The notes under the pieces were generated by a model that did no database searches, was not told the origin of the DNA, and saw only the letters and a list, made by a program, of their open reading frames with translations. Both the position numbers and the translations under genes were made by a program. Positions 1 to 7,535 of a stretch of 64,000 nt of DNA are shown here, one piece after another (position 1 is the stretch's first letter; each line of letters opens with the position of its first letter). The DNA comes from WHSW01 sp963767285 (GTDB lineage: Bacteria > Actinomycetota > Thermoleophilia > Solirubrobacterales > 70-9), in NCBI GenBank assembly GCA_963767285.1, contig CAVYDJ010000002.1, positions 434,001 through 498,000 of the forward strand, in the 5' to 3' direction.

Positions 1-145
1 TGGCCACCGTCAACTTGACGTTGACGCCCTCGGCCGTCGTGCCCGTGAAGATCGTGTCCCCGGGGGCCGCCGCTGCGATCCCGGCCACCCCGAGGCTGAG
101 ACCGACCGCCGCCGCCAATACTGCCGCTGTCCGCTTCGCTTCCAT
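1..145 (-). CDS. Secreted protein, N-terminal part only (cut by window edge)
   Basis: The start is ATG at 145-143, preceded by a purine-rich ribosome site (GAGAGGGAG) eight or so bases upstream. The 48 visible residues begin MEAKRTAAVLAAAVG, a classic signal peptide with a basic n-region, a hydrophobic Ala/Leu/Val core and an AAAAP cleavage region near residue 28. The mature part starts with a Thr/Gly-rich stretch (DTIFTGTTAEG). The C-terminus lies outside the window, so no family can be assigned. It follows the WS/DGAT gene on the same strand by 21 bases and may be cotranscribed with it. Confidence 0.7.
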   Translation of the reverse strand, partial: MEAKRTAAVLAAAVGLSLGVAGIAAAAPGDTIFTGTTAEGVNVKLTVA

Positions 146-166
146 GCCGTCACTCCCTCTCGGTTC

Positions 167-1600
167 TCACGCCGGCGCCCGCTCCGCGTCCCGCGCTTCG
201 CTCTCGGCCGCCTCTGCGGCCTGCACCAGCTCGGCGATCGACTCTTCAATCCCGTCGGCGATCACCGCTACGTCGTCGATTGCATCGTAGTCGGCCAGCA
301 GGCCGAAATTGACCCCGCCGTTGTAGCTCATGATCGCCACGAAGAGGGCCTGCTCGGGGGGGAGGAAGCCGACCGGGAAGATGTCCTCGAGCTCGCGGCC
401 GAGCACGTACAGCGGGATCTGCGGCCCCGGGACGTTGGTGACGACGAGGTTGAAGAGACGGGTCGAGAAGTTGACCCGGGCCGCTTGCGCGAGCAGCGTC
501 GGCGGGGCGAAGTCGTTGAAACGGGAGATCACCTCGGCGCCGAGCGCCTGCTTCGAGTCCTTGACGCCCTCCATGCCCCGGCGACAGATCTCGAGCCGCT
601 GCACCGGGTCCTCGACGTAGACGGGGATCGGGCCGCGCAGGGCGACCAGCTTGTTGCCGAGCTGTCCGCGCTCGTCGGCTCCCCGGATCGAGACGGGGAC
701 CTGGGCGCGCAGCTCCATGCCCTCGGTCCGCACGCCGCGCGAATGCAGCCAGCGCCGCACGGCGCCGGTGACGACCGCGAGGACGACGTCGTTGACGGTG
801 CCGCCGAGCGTCGACTTGATGCGCTTGAACTGGTCGAGGTCGGCGCGTACCCACTCGAAGCGGCGGTGGGAGCCGACGGGGACGTTGAGCGGCACCTCGG
901 GTGCCGGGTTGGCGAAGTTCCAGCCCACCTCGCCGAGCGCCTCGACCGCCTCGGACGCCTTCTGGACCGCCTCGCGCGGGCTCTGAACGGCGTGCTCGAT
1001 CCGGCGCGCGAAGCGGATCGGCGTGCGGAGCAGGCCCTCCGCGTCCTTGGCGAGCAGCTGCGCGGCCGACGGCGTCGGGCCGGCGAGCCAGTCGCGATCC
1101 GGCTCGGCCGGCTCGGGCACCGGCTGGACGTCGAACAGCACGGTCGCGATGTCGACGCCGGAGACGCCGTCGACGAGCGCGTGGTGGGTCTTGGTCACGA
1201 AGGCGAAGCGCTTGCGGGTGAGCCCCTGGACCATCCAGATCTCCCAGAGCGGCTTCGTGCGATCGAGCTGCTGTGAGAAGACGCGCGCGGCCATGTTGCG
1301 CAGCTGCTCCTCGGAGCCCGGCGAGGGCAGCGCCGAATGGCGGACGTGGTACTCGAGGTTGAAGGCCGGGTCGTCGACCCAGAACGGCCGCCCGGTGGGC
1401 GCCGGCGGGTAGGCGAGCTTCTGGCGGAAGCGCGGCACAAGGTGCAGCCGCGACTGGACGTGGTCGAGGAGGTCGTCGTAGCTTGGCGGCGGCCCCTCGA
1501 AGATGCAGATCCCACCCACGTGCATGTGGCTGGCCGAGCTCTCGTTCGCGAGGAAGCTGACGTCGAGCGCCGACAGCCGGTCCATGTGCCCCTGGGCCAT
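167..1600 (-). CDS. WS/DGAT-type O-acyltransferase (wax ester synthase / diacylglycerol acyltransferase)
   Basis: 477 residues, the usual length for bacterial WS/DGAT enzymes, which esterify fatty alcohols or diacylglycerol with acyl-CoA to make wax esters or triacylglycerol at the membrane. The catalytic HHxxxDG motif is intact (HHALVDG, residues 139-145) and is followed by the usual GVSG turn. The N-terminal block MDRLSALDVSFLANE and the C-terminal VTNVPGP motif near residue 388 are family hallmarks. ATG at 1600-1598 is preceded by TAAGTT and six bases, so the mRNA is probably leaderless; a start at Met6 cannot be excluded. It is divergent from the lipoprotein gene at 1619. Storage-lipid use is inferred; acceptor specificity cannot be read from sequence. 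Confidence 0.93.
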   Translation of the reverse strand: MAQGHMDRLSALDVSFLANESSASHMHVGGICIFEGPPPSYDDLLDHVQSRLHLVPRFRQKLAYPPAPTGRPFWVDDPAFNLEYHVRHSALPSPGSEEQLRNMAARVFSQQLDRTKPLWEIWMVQGLTRKRFAFVTKTHHALVDGVSGVDIATVLFDVQPVPEPAEPDRDWLAGPTPSAAQLLAKDAEGLLRTPIRFARRIEHAVQSPREAVQKASEAVEALGEVGWNFANPAPEVPLNVPVGSHRRFEWVRADLDQFKRIKSTLGGTVNDVVLAVVTGAVRRWLHSRGVRTEGMELRAQVPVSIRGADERGQLGNKLVALRGPIPVYVEDPVQRLEICRRGMEGVKDSKQALGAEVISRFNDFAPPTLLAQAARVNFSTRLFNLVVTNVPGPQIPLYVLGRELEDIFPVGFLPPEQALFVAIMSYNGGVNFGLLADYDAIDDVAVIADGIEESIAELVQAAEAAESEARDAERAPA

Positions 1601-1605
1601 GTGCC

Positions 1606-1612
1606 TAACTTA
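1606..1612. promoter_or_regulatory. Overlapping divergent -10 elements of two leaderless genes
   Basis: On the plus strand TAACTT (1606-1611) is followed by seven bases and the ATG at 1619. On the minus strand TAAGTT (complement of 1607-1612) is followed by six bases and the ATG at 1600. The two hexamers are offset by one base and share the same DNA. Each is placed so that transcription would start at or next to the start codon. Confidence 0.6.
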
Positions 1613-1618
1613 CCGCCA

Positions 1619-2518
1619 ATGCGCCGCCTCGCCGCCACCTGCCTCTTCGCGCTTGCCCTTGCTGGATGCGGCGGCGCTGACAACGCGACGACGACGGCAT
1701 CCGAGGCCGGATTCAACGCCGAGCGGGCGTTCGAGGACCTCGCCGCCCAGGTCGAGATCGGACCGCGCCCTGCGGGGTCGCCCGCGGCCCACCGGACGGC
1801 CGAGTTCATCGCGGCCCGCATGCGCGAGGCGGGCCTCGACGGGGTGATGATCCAGGGCCCGTGGGAGAACGTGCTGGGGACGATCCCCGGCGACCTGCCG
1901 GGCACGGTGATCGCCGGCGCGCATTACGACACGAAGGACATTCCAGGGTTCGTCGGCGCCAACGACGGCGCCTCCGGGGTCGCCGTCCTGCTCGAGCTCG
2001 CACGCTCGCTACCCGCTCGCCTGTCCGGTCCGTCGGTGCAGCTGGTCGCCTTCGACGCCGAGGAGGCGCGCGGCGACCGCGACTTCGACGTCGACGGGAC
2101 CCGCGGCAGCCGCCAGTACGTCGACTACGCGCGCGCGGGTGGCCAGCAGGGTTCGGTCCCGCTGACGCAGATCAAGGCGATGGTCCTCTTCGACCTGGTG
2201 GGCGACTGCGATCTGCAGCTTCCGTACGAGCAGAACTCCGACCAGGACCTCTACGCCCTGTTCGCGGTCACGCGCGCCGAGCTCAACGGCGGCGATGCCG
2301 ACCCGTTTCGCTTCAACACCTTCCCGGTCGGCGACGACCACGTCCCGTTCAAGCAGGCCGGGATCCCGACCGCCGATTTCATCGACTTCACGTTCGGCCC
2401 CGGCGCGCCGCCCGGCCTCTACTGGCACACGACCGAGGACACCATCGACAAGGTCTGCCCGGCGAGCCTCGAGACGGTCGGCGAGACGGCGCTGCGGGCG
2501 ATCCCGAAGATCCGCTGA
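1619..2518 (+). CDS. M28-family lipoprotein, glutaminyl-peptide cyclotransferase-like
   Basis: 299 residues. The N-terminus MRRLAATCLFALALAGC is a lipoprotein signal with lipobox LAGC, so the protein should be anchored outside the membrane. The zinc-peptidase fold is recognised from HYDTK (about residue 101), GANDGASG, FDAEEA, DDHVPF and the C-terminal YWHTTEDTIDK block; the last three match glutaminyl cyclases more closely than classical aminopeptidases. Either N-terminal glutamine cyclisation or aminopeptidase activity on exported peptides is possible. The ATG start is chosen because it gives the signal peptide and sits seven bases after TAACTT. An upstream in-frame extension runs back to 1337 but lies antisense to the acyltransferase gene. 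Confidence 0.85.
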   Translation: MRRLAATCLFALALAGCGGADNATTTASEAGFNAERAFEDLAAQVEIGPRPAGSPAAHRTAEFIAARMREAGLDGVMIQGPWENVLGTIPGDLPGTVIAGAHYDTKDIPGFVGANDGASGVAVLLELARSLPARLSGPSVQLVAFDAEEARGDRDFDVDGTRGSRQYVDYARAGGQQGSVPLTQIKAMVLFDLVGDCDLQLPYEQNSDQDLYALFAVTRAELNGGDADPFRFNTFPVGDDHVPFKQAGIPTADFIDFTFGPGAPPGLYWHTTEDTIDKVCPASLETVGETALRAIPKIR

Positions 2519-2519
2519 G

Positions 2520-2525
2520 TACCCT
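2520..2525 (+). promoter_or_regulatory. -10 element of leaderless ispH
   Basis: TACCCT is followed by exactly seven bases and then the ispH ATG at 2533. It overlaps the last base of the preceding gene's downstream edge. No ribosome-binding sequence lies between it and the start codon, which is consistent with a leaderless message. Confidence 0.5.
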
Positions 2526-2532
2526 TGTCGGG

Positions 2533-3504
2533 ATGGTGCCGGCCGCCAAAACGCATGCGCCCAAGCGCATCCTGCTCGCCGCGCCTCGCGGCTACTGCGC
2601 GGGCGTCGATCGCGCCGTGGTGACGGTCGAGAAGGCGCTCGACATGTACGGGCCGCCCGTTTACGTGCGCAAGGAGATCGTCCACAACAAGCACGTCGTC
2701 CAGCAGCTCGCCAAGCGCGGGGCGATCTTCGTCGAGGAGGAGACCGAGGTGCCGGAGGGTGCCCTGGTCGTCTTCTCGGCGCACGGCGTCGCGCCGAGCG
2801 TGCACGAGAACGCGGCCGCCCGCAGCCTGCGCACGATCGACGCCACCTGCCCGCTGGTCACCAAGGTCCACGTGGAGGCGCGCAAGTTCGCCGAGCAGGG
2901 CTACACGATCATCCTGATCGGCCACGAGGGCCACGAGGAGGTCGAGGGCACGACCGGCGAGGCGCCCGAGAACATCATTCTCGTCGAGACCGTCGCCGAC
3001 GTCGACGCGCTCGAGCTGCCCGATCCCGACCACGTCGCCTTCATCACCCAGACGACCCTCTCGGTCGACGAGACGGGCGTGATCATCGACCGGCTGCGCG
3101 AGCGGTTCCCGGCGATCACATCCCCGAAGTCCGACGACATCTGTTACGCGACCACCAACCGGCAGATCGCCGTCAAGCAGCTCGCCCGCGAGTGCGAGCT
3201 GGTGCTGGTGATCGGTTCGACGAACTCGTCGAACTCCAACCGCCTCGTCGAGGTCGCGCGCGAGCACGGCGCCGCCTCGCACCTGATCGACAACGCCTCC
3301 CAGGTCGACGAGACCTGGCTCGACGGGGTCGAGACGATCGGCATCACCTCGGGCGCCAGCGCTCCCGAGGAACTGGTCGCCGAGCTGGTCGAGTACTTCC
3401 GCGAGCGCGGCGCCGACGACGTCTCCGAGCTGCGAGCGGTCGACGAGGACGTCCGGTTCATGCTGCCCAAGAAGATCCGCACCGAGCTCGCCGCCCGGGC
3501 CTAG
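2533..3504 (+). CDS. ispH: 4-hydroxy-3-methylbut-2-enyl diphosphate reductase (IspH/LytB)
   Basis: 323 residues. This is the last enzyme of the MEP isoprenoid pathway; it reduces HMBPP to IPP and DMAPP with a [4Fe-4S] cluster. The three cluster cysteines are C22 (RGYCAGVDRA), C106 (DATCPLVTK) and C204 (DICYATTNRQ). The substrate-binding HNKHVV (His51), SAHGVAP (His84), GHEGHEE and TQTT segments are all present, as is the SSNSNRL loop. ATG at 2533 gives the conserved N-terminus with a short basic leader. The upstream in-frame extension is shadow coding over the previous gene. The next gene begins on the base after the stop, so cotranscription is likely. Confidence 0.97.
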   Translation: MVPAAKTHAPKRILLAAPRGYCAGVDRAVVTVEKALDMYGPPVYVRKEIVHNKHVVQQLAKRGAIFVEEETEVPEGALVVFSAHGVAPSVHENAAARSLRTIDATCPLVTKVHVEARKFAEQGYTIILIGHEGHEEVEGTTGEAPENIILVETVADVDALELPDPDHVAFITQTTLSVDETGVIIDRLRERFPAITSPKSDDICYATTNRQIAVKQLARECELVLVIGSTNSSNSNRLVEVAREHGAASHLIDNASQVDETWLDGVETIGITSGASAPEELVAELVEYFRERGADDVSELRAVDEDVRFMLPKKIRTELAARA

Positions 3505-4431
3505 ATGGCCGAGGGCCATTCGCACGGCGTCGATCTCGACCGCGCCGGATCGAAGCGCGCCCTGAAGCTCGTCCTCGTCCTCACCACGACCTTCCTCGTC
3601 GCGGAGGTCGTCGGCGGCCTGATCTCGGGCAGCCTGGCGCTGCTCGCCGACGCGGGCCACATGCTGTCGGACTCGTTCTCGCTCGGGGTGGCGCTGTTCG
3701 CCGCGTGGCTCGCGGGTCAGCCCGGCGGCCCCAGCCGAACCTTCGGCTACCGGCGCGCCGAGATCCTCGCGGCCCTGTTCAACGGCGTCACGCTCGTCGC
3801 CATCTCGATCTGGATCTTCATCGAGGCCGGGATGCGGTTCACCGACCCGCCGGAGGTCGAGGCAGGGCTGATGCTCGGCATCGCGATCGGCGGGCTGGTC
3901 GTGAACCTGGTCGCCGCGCGAATCCTCCAGCGGCACTCGGGCGAGAGCCTCAACGTGTCGGCCGCGCTGCGCCACGTGATCGCCGACCTGCTCGGCTCCG
4001 TCGGAGTGATCCTCGCGGCGCTGATCATCCTCACGACCGGTTGGGAGTACGCGGACCCGGCGGTCAGCGTCGCGATCGGGCTCCTGATCCTCGCCAGCTC
4101 GTGGGGGATCCTGCGCGACTCGGTGCGCATCCTGCTCGAGGCCTCGCCGTCGGACATGGAGGTCGAGGAGGTCGGCCTGGCGATGGCCGGCGTCCCGGGG
4201 GTCAAGCAGATCCACGACCTCCACGTCTGGACGATCACCTCCGGCTTCCCGGCGCTCGCCGCTCACGTCCTGGTTGATCGCGACACCGACTGCCACGCGA
4301 CCCGCCGCGAGCTCGAGACGATGTTGCACGAGCGATTCGGGCTCGATCACACCACCCTGCAGGTCGATCACGAGGGCGGCGAGCTGCTGCAGATCAGAAC
4401 CACGACAGGACCCGGCGAAGCCGGCTCATGA
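3505..4431 (+). CDS. Cation diffusion facilitator (CDF) metal exporter
   Basis: 308 residues with six predicted membrane segments, of the CzcD/ZitB type that exports zinc or a similar divalent metal in exchange for protons. The transport-site pairs are visible as D49/H52xxxD56 (DAGHMLSD) in the second helix and H157xxxD161 (HVIAD) in the fifth. The N-terminus carries a short histidine motif (GHSHG), and the cytoplasmic C-terminal domain (IHDLHVWTI to the end) has the usual ferredoxin-like fold sequence. It starts on the base after the ispH stop. Its stop overlaps the start of the following GNAT gene as ATGA. Confidence 0.93.
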   Translation: MAEGHSHGVDLDRAGSKRALKLVLVLTTTFLVAEVVGGLISGSLALLADAGHMLSDSFSLGVALFAAWLAGQPGGPSRTFGYRRAEILAALFNGVTLVAISIWIFIEAGMRFTDPPEVEAGLMLGIAIGGLVVNLVAARILQRHSGESLNVSAALRHVIADLLGSVGVILAALIILTTGWEYADPAVSVAIGLLILASSWGILRDSVRILLEASPSDMEVEEVGLAMAGVPGVKQIHDLHVWTITSGFPALAAHVLVDRDTDCHATRRELETMLHERFGLDHTTLQVDHEGGELLQIRTTTGPGEAGS

Positions 4432-4889
4432 CCACCACACAACGCGACGGCTACGAGATCGACGACGATCCCGCCAGGATCGACCTCGACGCGGTCTGGG
4501 ACTACCTGCGCGAGGCGTACTGGTCGCCGAACGTTCCCCGCGACGTCGTCGAGCGCTCGATCGAGGGCTCGCTCGCGCTCGGGCTCTACGCGCCCGGCGG
4601 CGAGCAGGCCGGGTTTGCGAGGGCGGTCACGGACGGCGCCACCTACGCCTGGATCGCCGATGTCTTCGTCCTCGAGCCGCATCGCGGACGCGGGCTCGGC
4701 GTCTGGCTGGTCGAGACCCTGTTCGCCCATCCGCGCCTGCGGGGCCTCCGAATGGTGACCCTCAACACGCTCGACGCCCACAGCCTCTACGAGCGCTTCG
4801 GCTTCGTCCGCGACGGCGAGCGGCGGATGGTCCGCCAGGTCTCGCCCGCCGAGCTCTACGGCAGCCCGGGCGAGAAGCTGACGGAGTAG
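4428..4889 (+). CDS. GNAT-family N-acetyltransferase
   Basis: 153 residues, a single GNAT domain. The acetyl-CoA pyrophosphate-binding motif A is present as RGRGLG (86-91) after the strand WIADVFVLEPH, and the C-terminal LYERFGFVRDGERRM block is typical of small-molecule acetyltransferases. The acceptor is unknown. The ATG overlaps the CDF stop (ATGA), indicating translational coupling. The last 34 bases overlap convergently with the thioredoxin-fold gene on the other strand. Confidence 0.88.
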   Translation: MTTTQRDGYEIDDDPARIDLDAVWDYLREAYWSPNVPRDVVERSIEGSLALGLYAPGGEQAGFARAVTDGATYAWIADVFVLEPHRGRGLGVWLVETLFAHPRLRGLRMVTLNTLDAHSLYERFGFVRDGERRMVRQVSPAELYGSPGEKLTE

Positions 4890-5644
4890 AGCTCGAGGCC
4901 CGCGCCGGTTTCGAGCCGCAGCGTGTGCCGCTCATGGCCGGGATGCAGCTCGAGGTCGTACAGGCCGGGCGCCTCGACCGCCAGCGGCCGCGGCTCGCCG
5001 CCGTCGAGCGTCACCCGCAGCTCGCCCTCGCCGTCGACCGATGCGTGAGCGCCGCCGGCCGCGTAATCGAGCTCCAGGACGCCGTCCGGCCCGCCCGTCA
5101 ACGGCTCGGTCAGCGAGCCGCCCGGAAGCACCTCCTCGCTCGGCGGGACGACCATCGCCCCGGTCGCATCGGTGGGGCGCAGCGGGTCGAGCGGCGCGGG
5201 AGGATCGAAGCCCGAGTCGAGCGCCGCCAGCTCCGCCGCGATCTCCCGCTCGGTCGCTTCGTACTCACCCTCGCCGAAGTGCACCCAGCGCAGGGCGCCC
5301 CCCTGTCCCCACAGGAACAGCGAGGGCCAGCCCCTGCAGCCGTAGTCGTGCCAGACCGCGTAGCGGCTGTCGTCGGCGACCGGGTGGGTCACCCCGAGCC
5401 GCTCGAGGGCCGGTCCCAGGGCGTCTCGCTCGCTGGTGAACTTGAAGCGCGGCGAATGGATGCCGAGCATCGCCAGGCCGGCGTCGCGGTAGCGCTCGCT
5501 CCATGCGAGCGCGTAGGGCAGCGCGCGAAGGCTGTTGAGCTGGGCGAAGTCGAAGAAGTGGACGAGCACCGGCCCGGCCGCGGTCAATTCGGCGAGCACC
5601 GGGGGCTTGTCGACGTTCAGCCAGCGCAGCCGCGGCGGCAGCAC
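4856..5644 (-). CDS. DipZ/TlpA-like thioredoxin-fold protein lacking the CxxC cysteines
   Basis: 262 residues from a GTG start. The N-terminal half follows the thioredoxin domain of DipZ-like redoxins: WLN at the start, then FDFAQLNSLRALPYALAW where relatives read (W)TYSCVNCLRTLPYL. Both catalytic cysteines are therefore replaced (Gln and Ser). The downstream AVWHDYGCRGWPSLFLWGQGG and HFGEGEYEATEREI blocks of the fold are conserved. The C-terminal 90 residues resemble the carbohydrate-binding-like DipZ tail, ending LELYSVSFSPG. The frame stays open and protein-like for about 29 codons upstream of the GTG (DLYASPPLRPERDNIAAP) without an ATG, GTG or TTG, so the true start may be a CTG. It probably has a non-redox role. 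Confidence 0.72.
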   Translation of the reverse strand: MLPPRLRWLNVDKPPVLAELTAAGPVLVHFFDFAQLNSLRALPYALAWSERYRDAGLAMLGIHSPRFKFTSERDALGPALERLGVTHPVADDSRYAVWHDYGCRGWPSLFLWGQGGALRWVHFGEGEYEATEREIAAELAALDSGFDPPAPLDPLRPTDATGAMVVPPSEEVLPGGSLTEPLTGGPDGVLELDYAAGGAHASVDGEGELRVTLDGGEPRPLAVEAPGLYDLELHPGHERHTLRLETGAGLELYSVSFSPGLP

Positions 5645-5774
5645 GGGCGCGGCGATGTTGTCGCGTTCGGGGCGCAGGGGCGGGGAAGCGTAGAGGTCGC
5701 GAAAGCCCGCCGGCGCCGCCCGTTATGCTGGCTCCCTCGTCAAATCTTGGGCATCCTGCGAAAGGGGAGCACGC

Positions 5775-6383
5775 GTGAACGAACGGATCTGGGAGCGGAT
5801 TGAGGGCAGTCGCGAGCGTTGGGACGTCCTTCGCCATCCCTTCTACCAGCGGTGGTCGAACGGGGATCTGACCGCCGACGAGCTCGCCCGCTACTCCGGC
5901 CAGTACCGCCATGCCGTCGAGGCGATCGCGACGATCAGCGCGGAGGCCGCCGACGAGCTCCCCGAGCGTCCCGAGCTGCGGCGCCACGCCGCCGAGGAGC
6001 TCGGCCACGTGCGCCTCTGGGACGGCTTCGTCGAGGCGGCCGGCGGAGACGCCGGCGACGCGCCGACGGTCGAGACCGAGGAGTGCGTGCGCGCCTGGAC
6101 GGCCCCCGGCGAGCTCGGCGAGAGACTCGTGCGCCTGTATGCCATCGAGAGCGGTCAGCCGCCCATCTCACGGACCAAGCGCGAGGGCCTGCTCGACCGC
6201 TACGGCTTCGCCGACGGCGCCGGCACCGCCTACTTCCGGATCCACGAACAGCGCGACGTCGAGCACGCCGCCGAGGTCCGCGAGCTGATCGAGGAGGTCG
6301 GGACCGACGTCGATCCGGATGATCTGGTCGCCGCCGCCGAGTCCGCGTTCCGAGCCAACTGGCGCCTGCTCGACGGGGTCTGA
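5775..6383 (+). CDS. Haem-oxygenase-fold protein, CADD/PqqC-like (iron-containing redox enzyme family)
   Basis: 202 residues from a GTG, with a strong ribosome site (AAAGGGGAG) about five bases upstream. The all-helical fold is indicated by HPFYQRW, the central ELRRHAAEELGHV helix, AIESGQPP and YFRIHEQRDVEH. Candidate di-metal ligands are E64, H71, E125, H157, D161 and H164. Their spacing equals that which I recall for Chlamydia CADD (E81, H88, E142, H174, D178, H181), and K135 and Y153 fall at the positions of CADD K152 and Y170. CADD is a self-sacrificing p-aminobenzoate synthase; related folds include PqqC and TenA. The exact reaction here is an inference. Confidence 0.8.
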   Translation: MNERIWERIEGSRERWDVLRHPFYQRWSNGDLTADELARYSGQYRHAVEAIATISAEAADELPERPELRRHAAEELGHVRLWDGFVEAAGGDAGDAPTVETEECVRAWTAPGELGERLVRLYAIESGQPPISRTKREGLLDRYGFADGAGTAYFRIHEQRDVEHAAEVRELIEEVGTDVDPDDLVAAAESAFRANWRLLDGV

Positions 6384-6394
6384 CCCGCCGCTAG

Positions 6395-6550
6395 ATGCAT
6401 TCCAGGGGCGACCGACTGATCGGGATCGCCCTGGGCCTCGCCCTGGGCCTCGCGATCGTCGCGATTTTCGTGTTCGTGTTCAGCGAAGACACCGTCGACG
6501 CCCCCTCGATCGATGAGGGGACGTCGACGGAACGCTCCGCTGGACCGTAG
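6395..6550 (+). CDS. Small single-pass membrane protein, 51 aa
   Basis: The frame reads MHSRGDRLIGIALG, a membrane segment of about 22 Leu/Ile/Val/Phe residues (8-29), then an acidic SEDTVDAPSIDEGTSTERSAGP tail and a TAG stop. It begins 12 bases after the preceding gene ends, with the same orientation, and ends 10 bases before the convergent protease gene. Composition and third-position GC are gene-like. The topology (short basic N-terminus inside, acidic tail outside) is clear; the function is not recognised. Confidence 0.55.
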   Translation: MHSRGDRLIGIALGLALGLAIVAIFVFVFSEDTVDAPSIDEGTSTERSAGP

Positions 6551-6560
6551 GTACTGGTCC

Positions 6561-7394
6561 CTAGCTGCCGAGGATCGCCCCGACCAGGTCGCCGTTGAAC
6601 GGCTCGGTGCCGTTGACGACGCCGACGCCCCCGAACGAGGTATGGGCGTGCAGGTAGTCGAGCTCATGGCGCAGGTCGCCGACCCCGTTGGAGCCCGCAA
6701 GCGGCGCGAGCTGGACGGTGCTGAGGGTGCCGATCGCGTTCCCCGAGCCGTCCATGAACCCGCTGCCCGAGTCGCCCGGGATCCCCGGGGTCACGGTGTA
6801 GACGTCACGGCTCCAGCCGCCGCCCTGGCTCTGGATGACGATGCCCTGCTTCGGGCTCAGCGTCGTCACCCCGCCGCGCAGCGATGAGTTGCCGTAGGTG
6901 AACACCGTGTCGCCGAGCATCGCGGCGGATGAGCCGAGCCCGGTCGGGCCGCCGAAGCCGGGAACGGAGGGGTTGACGCTGGCGACGTCGGCCGGGTCGA
7001 TCTTGACCAGCGCGAGGTCGTTGTACGCGCAGGTGTCGGGATCGGTCTCCCCGACGGCCTGCATCGTGATCCACGAGTTGTAGACCATCGTCCCGGGCCG
7101 GCTGGCGCCGGAGATCTCGACCGGCGTCCCGACCGGAAGCGAGCCGCTGTCGCAGCCGTCCGTCTCGGTCGCCGCGCCGGTGCCCGAGCAGTGGGCCGCC
7201 TGGCCGATGTAGACGCCGCCGCCGTCCTGGTAGATGAAGTTCGCGGTGCACTGACCGCCCCCGGTGACCGTCTGGACACCTGGGTGGATCGTGGCCGAGC
7301 CGGCCGGTGCCCACGCGCCGGCGACGCTGGGCGCAAGCCCGGCGATGGCGAGCGTCAGCCCAGCCAGCAGGCCGAGCAGCTTGCTCTGATGCAT
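6561..7394 (-). CDS. Secreted trypsin-like serine protease (S1 fold)
   Basis: 277 residues. MHQSKLLGLLAGLTLAIAGLAPSVAGA is a signal peptide, so the protease is exported. The catalytic triad is visible as H68 (GQAAHCSG), D126 (NDLALVKID) and S209 (GIPGDSGSGF). Cysteines at 49, 69, 81 and 122 could form two disulfides. ATG at 7394 was chosen because it begins the signal peptide and has GGGAG upstream; a longer frame from 7445 has no signal at its start. Substrate is unknown. It converges on the small membrane-protein gene. Confidence 0.88.
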   Translation of the reverse strand: MHQSKLLGLLAGLTLAIAGLAPSVAGAWAPAGSATIHPGVQTVTGGGQCTANFIYQDGGGVYIGQAAHCSGTGAATETDGCDSGSLPVGTPVEISGASRPGTMVYNSWITMQAVGETDPDTCAYNDLALVKIDPADVASVNPSVPGFGGPTGLGSSAAMLGDTVFTYGNSSLRGGVTTLSPKQGIVIQSQGGGWSRDVYTVTPGIPGDSGSGFMDGSGNAIGTLSTVQLAPLAGSNGVGDLRHELDYLHAHTSFGGVGVVNGTEPFNGDLVGAILGS

Positions 7395-7521
7395 ACGTGT
7401 CTCCCGTCTGTGTTCCCCCCGGGCCCCCCATAGGACCCGGTCCATTGGCGCGGCACGTTACCCAATTGGCCGCCGGGCCAAACCCGCAAGCCGGTTGAGG
7501 CGGCCTTTAGCGGACCCCCCG

Positions 7522-7527
7522 TAAGAT
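7522..7527 (+). promoter_or_regulatory. -10 element of leaderless cupredoxin-like gene
   Basis: TAAGAT lies eight bases before the ATG at 7536 with no ribosome-binding sequence between them, matching the leaderless pattern seen at several other genes of the window. Confidence 0.45.
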
Positions 7528-7535
7528 CCGGCGCC

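Noticed and set aside
2419..4371. A 650-codon minus-strand open frame
   Set aside because: It is fully antisense to ispH and the CDF exporter, both firmly identified; its sequence has no recognisable motif.
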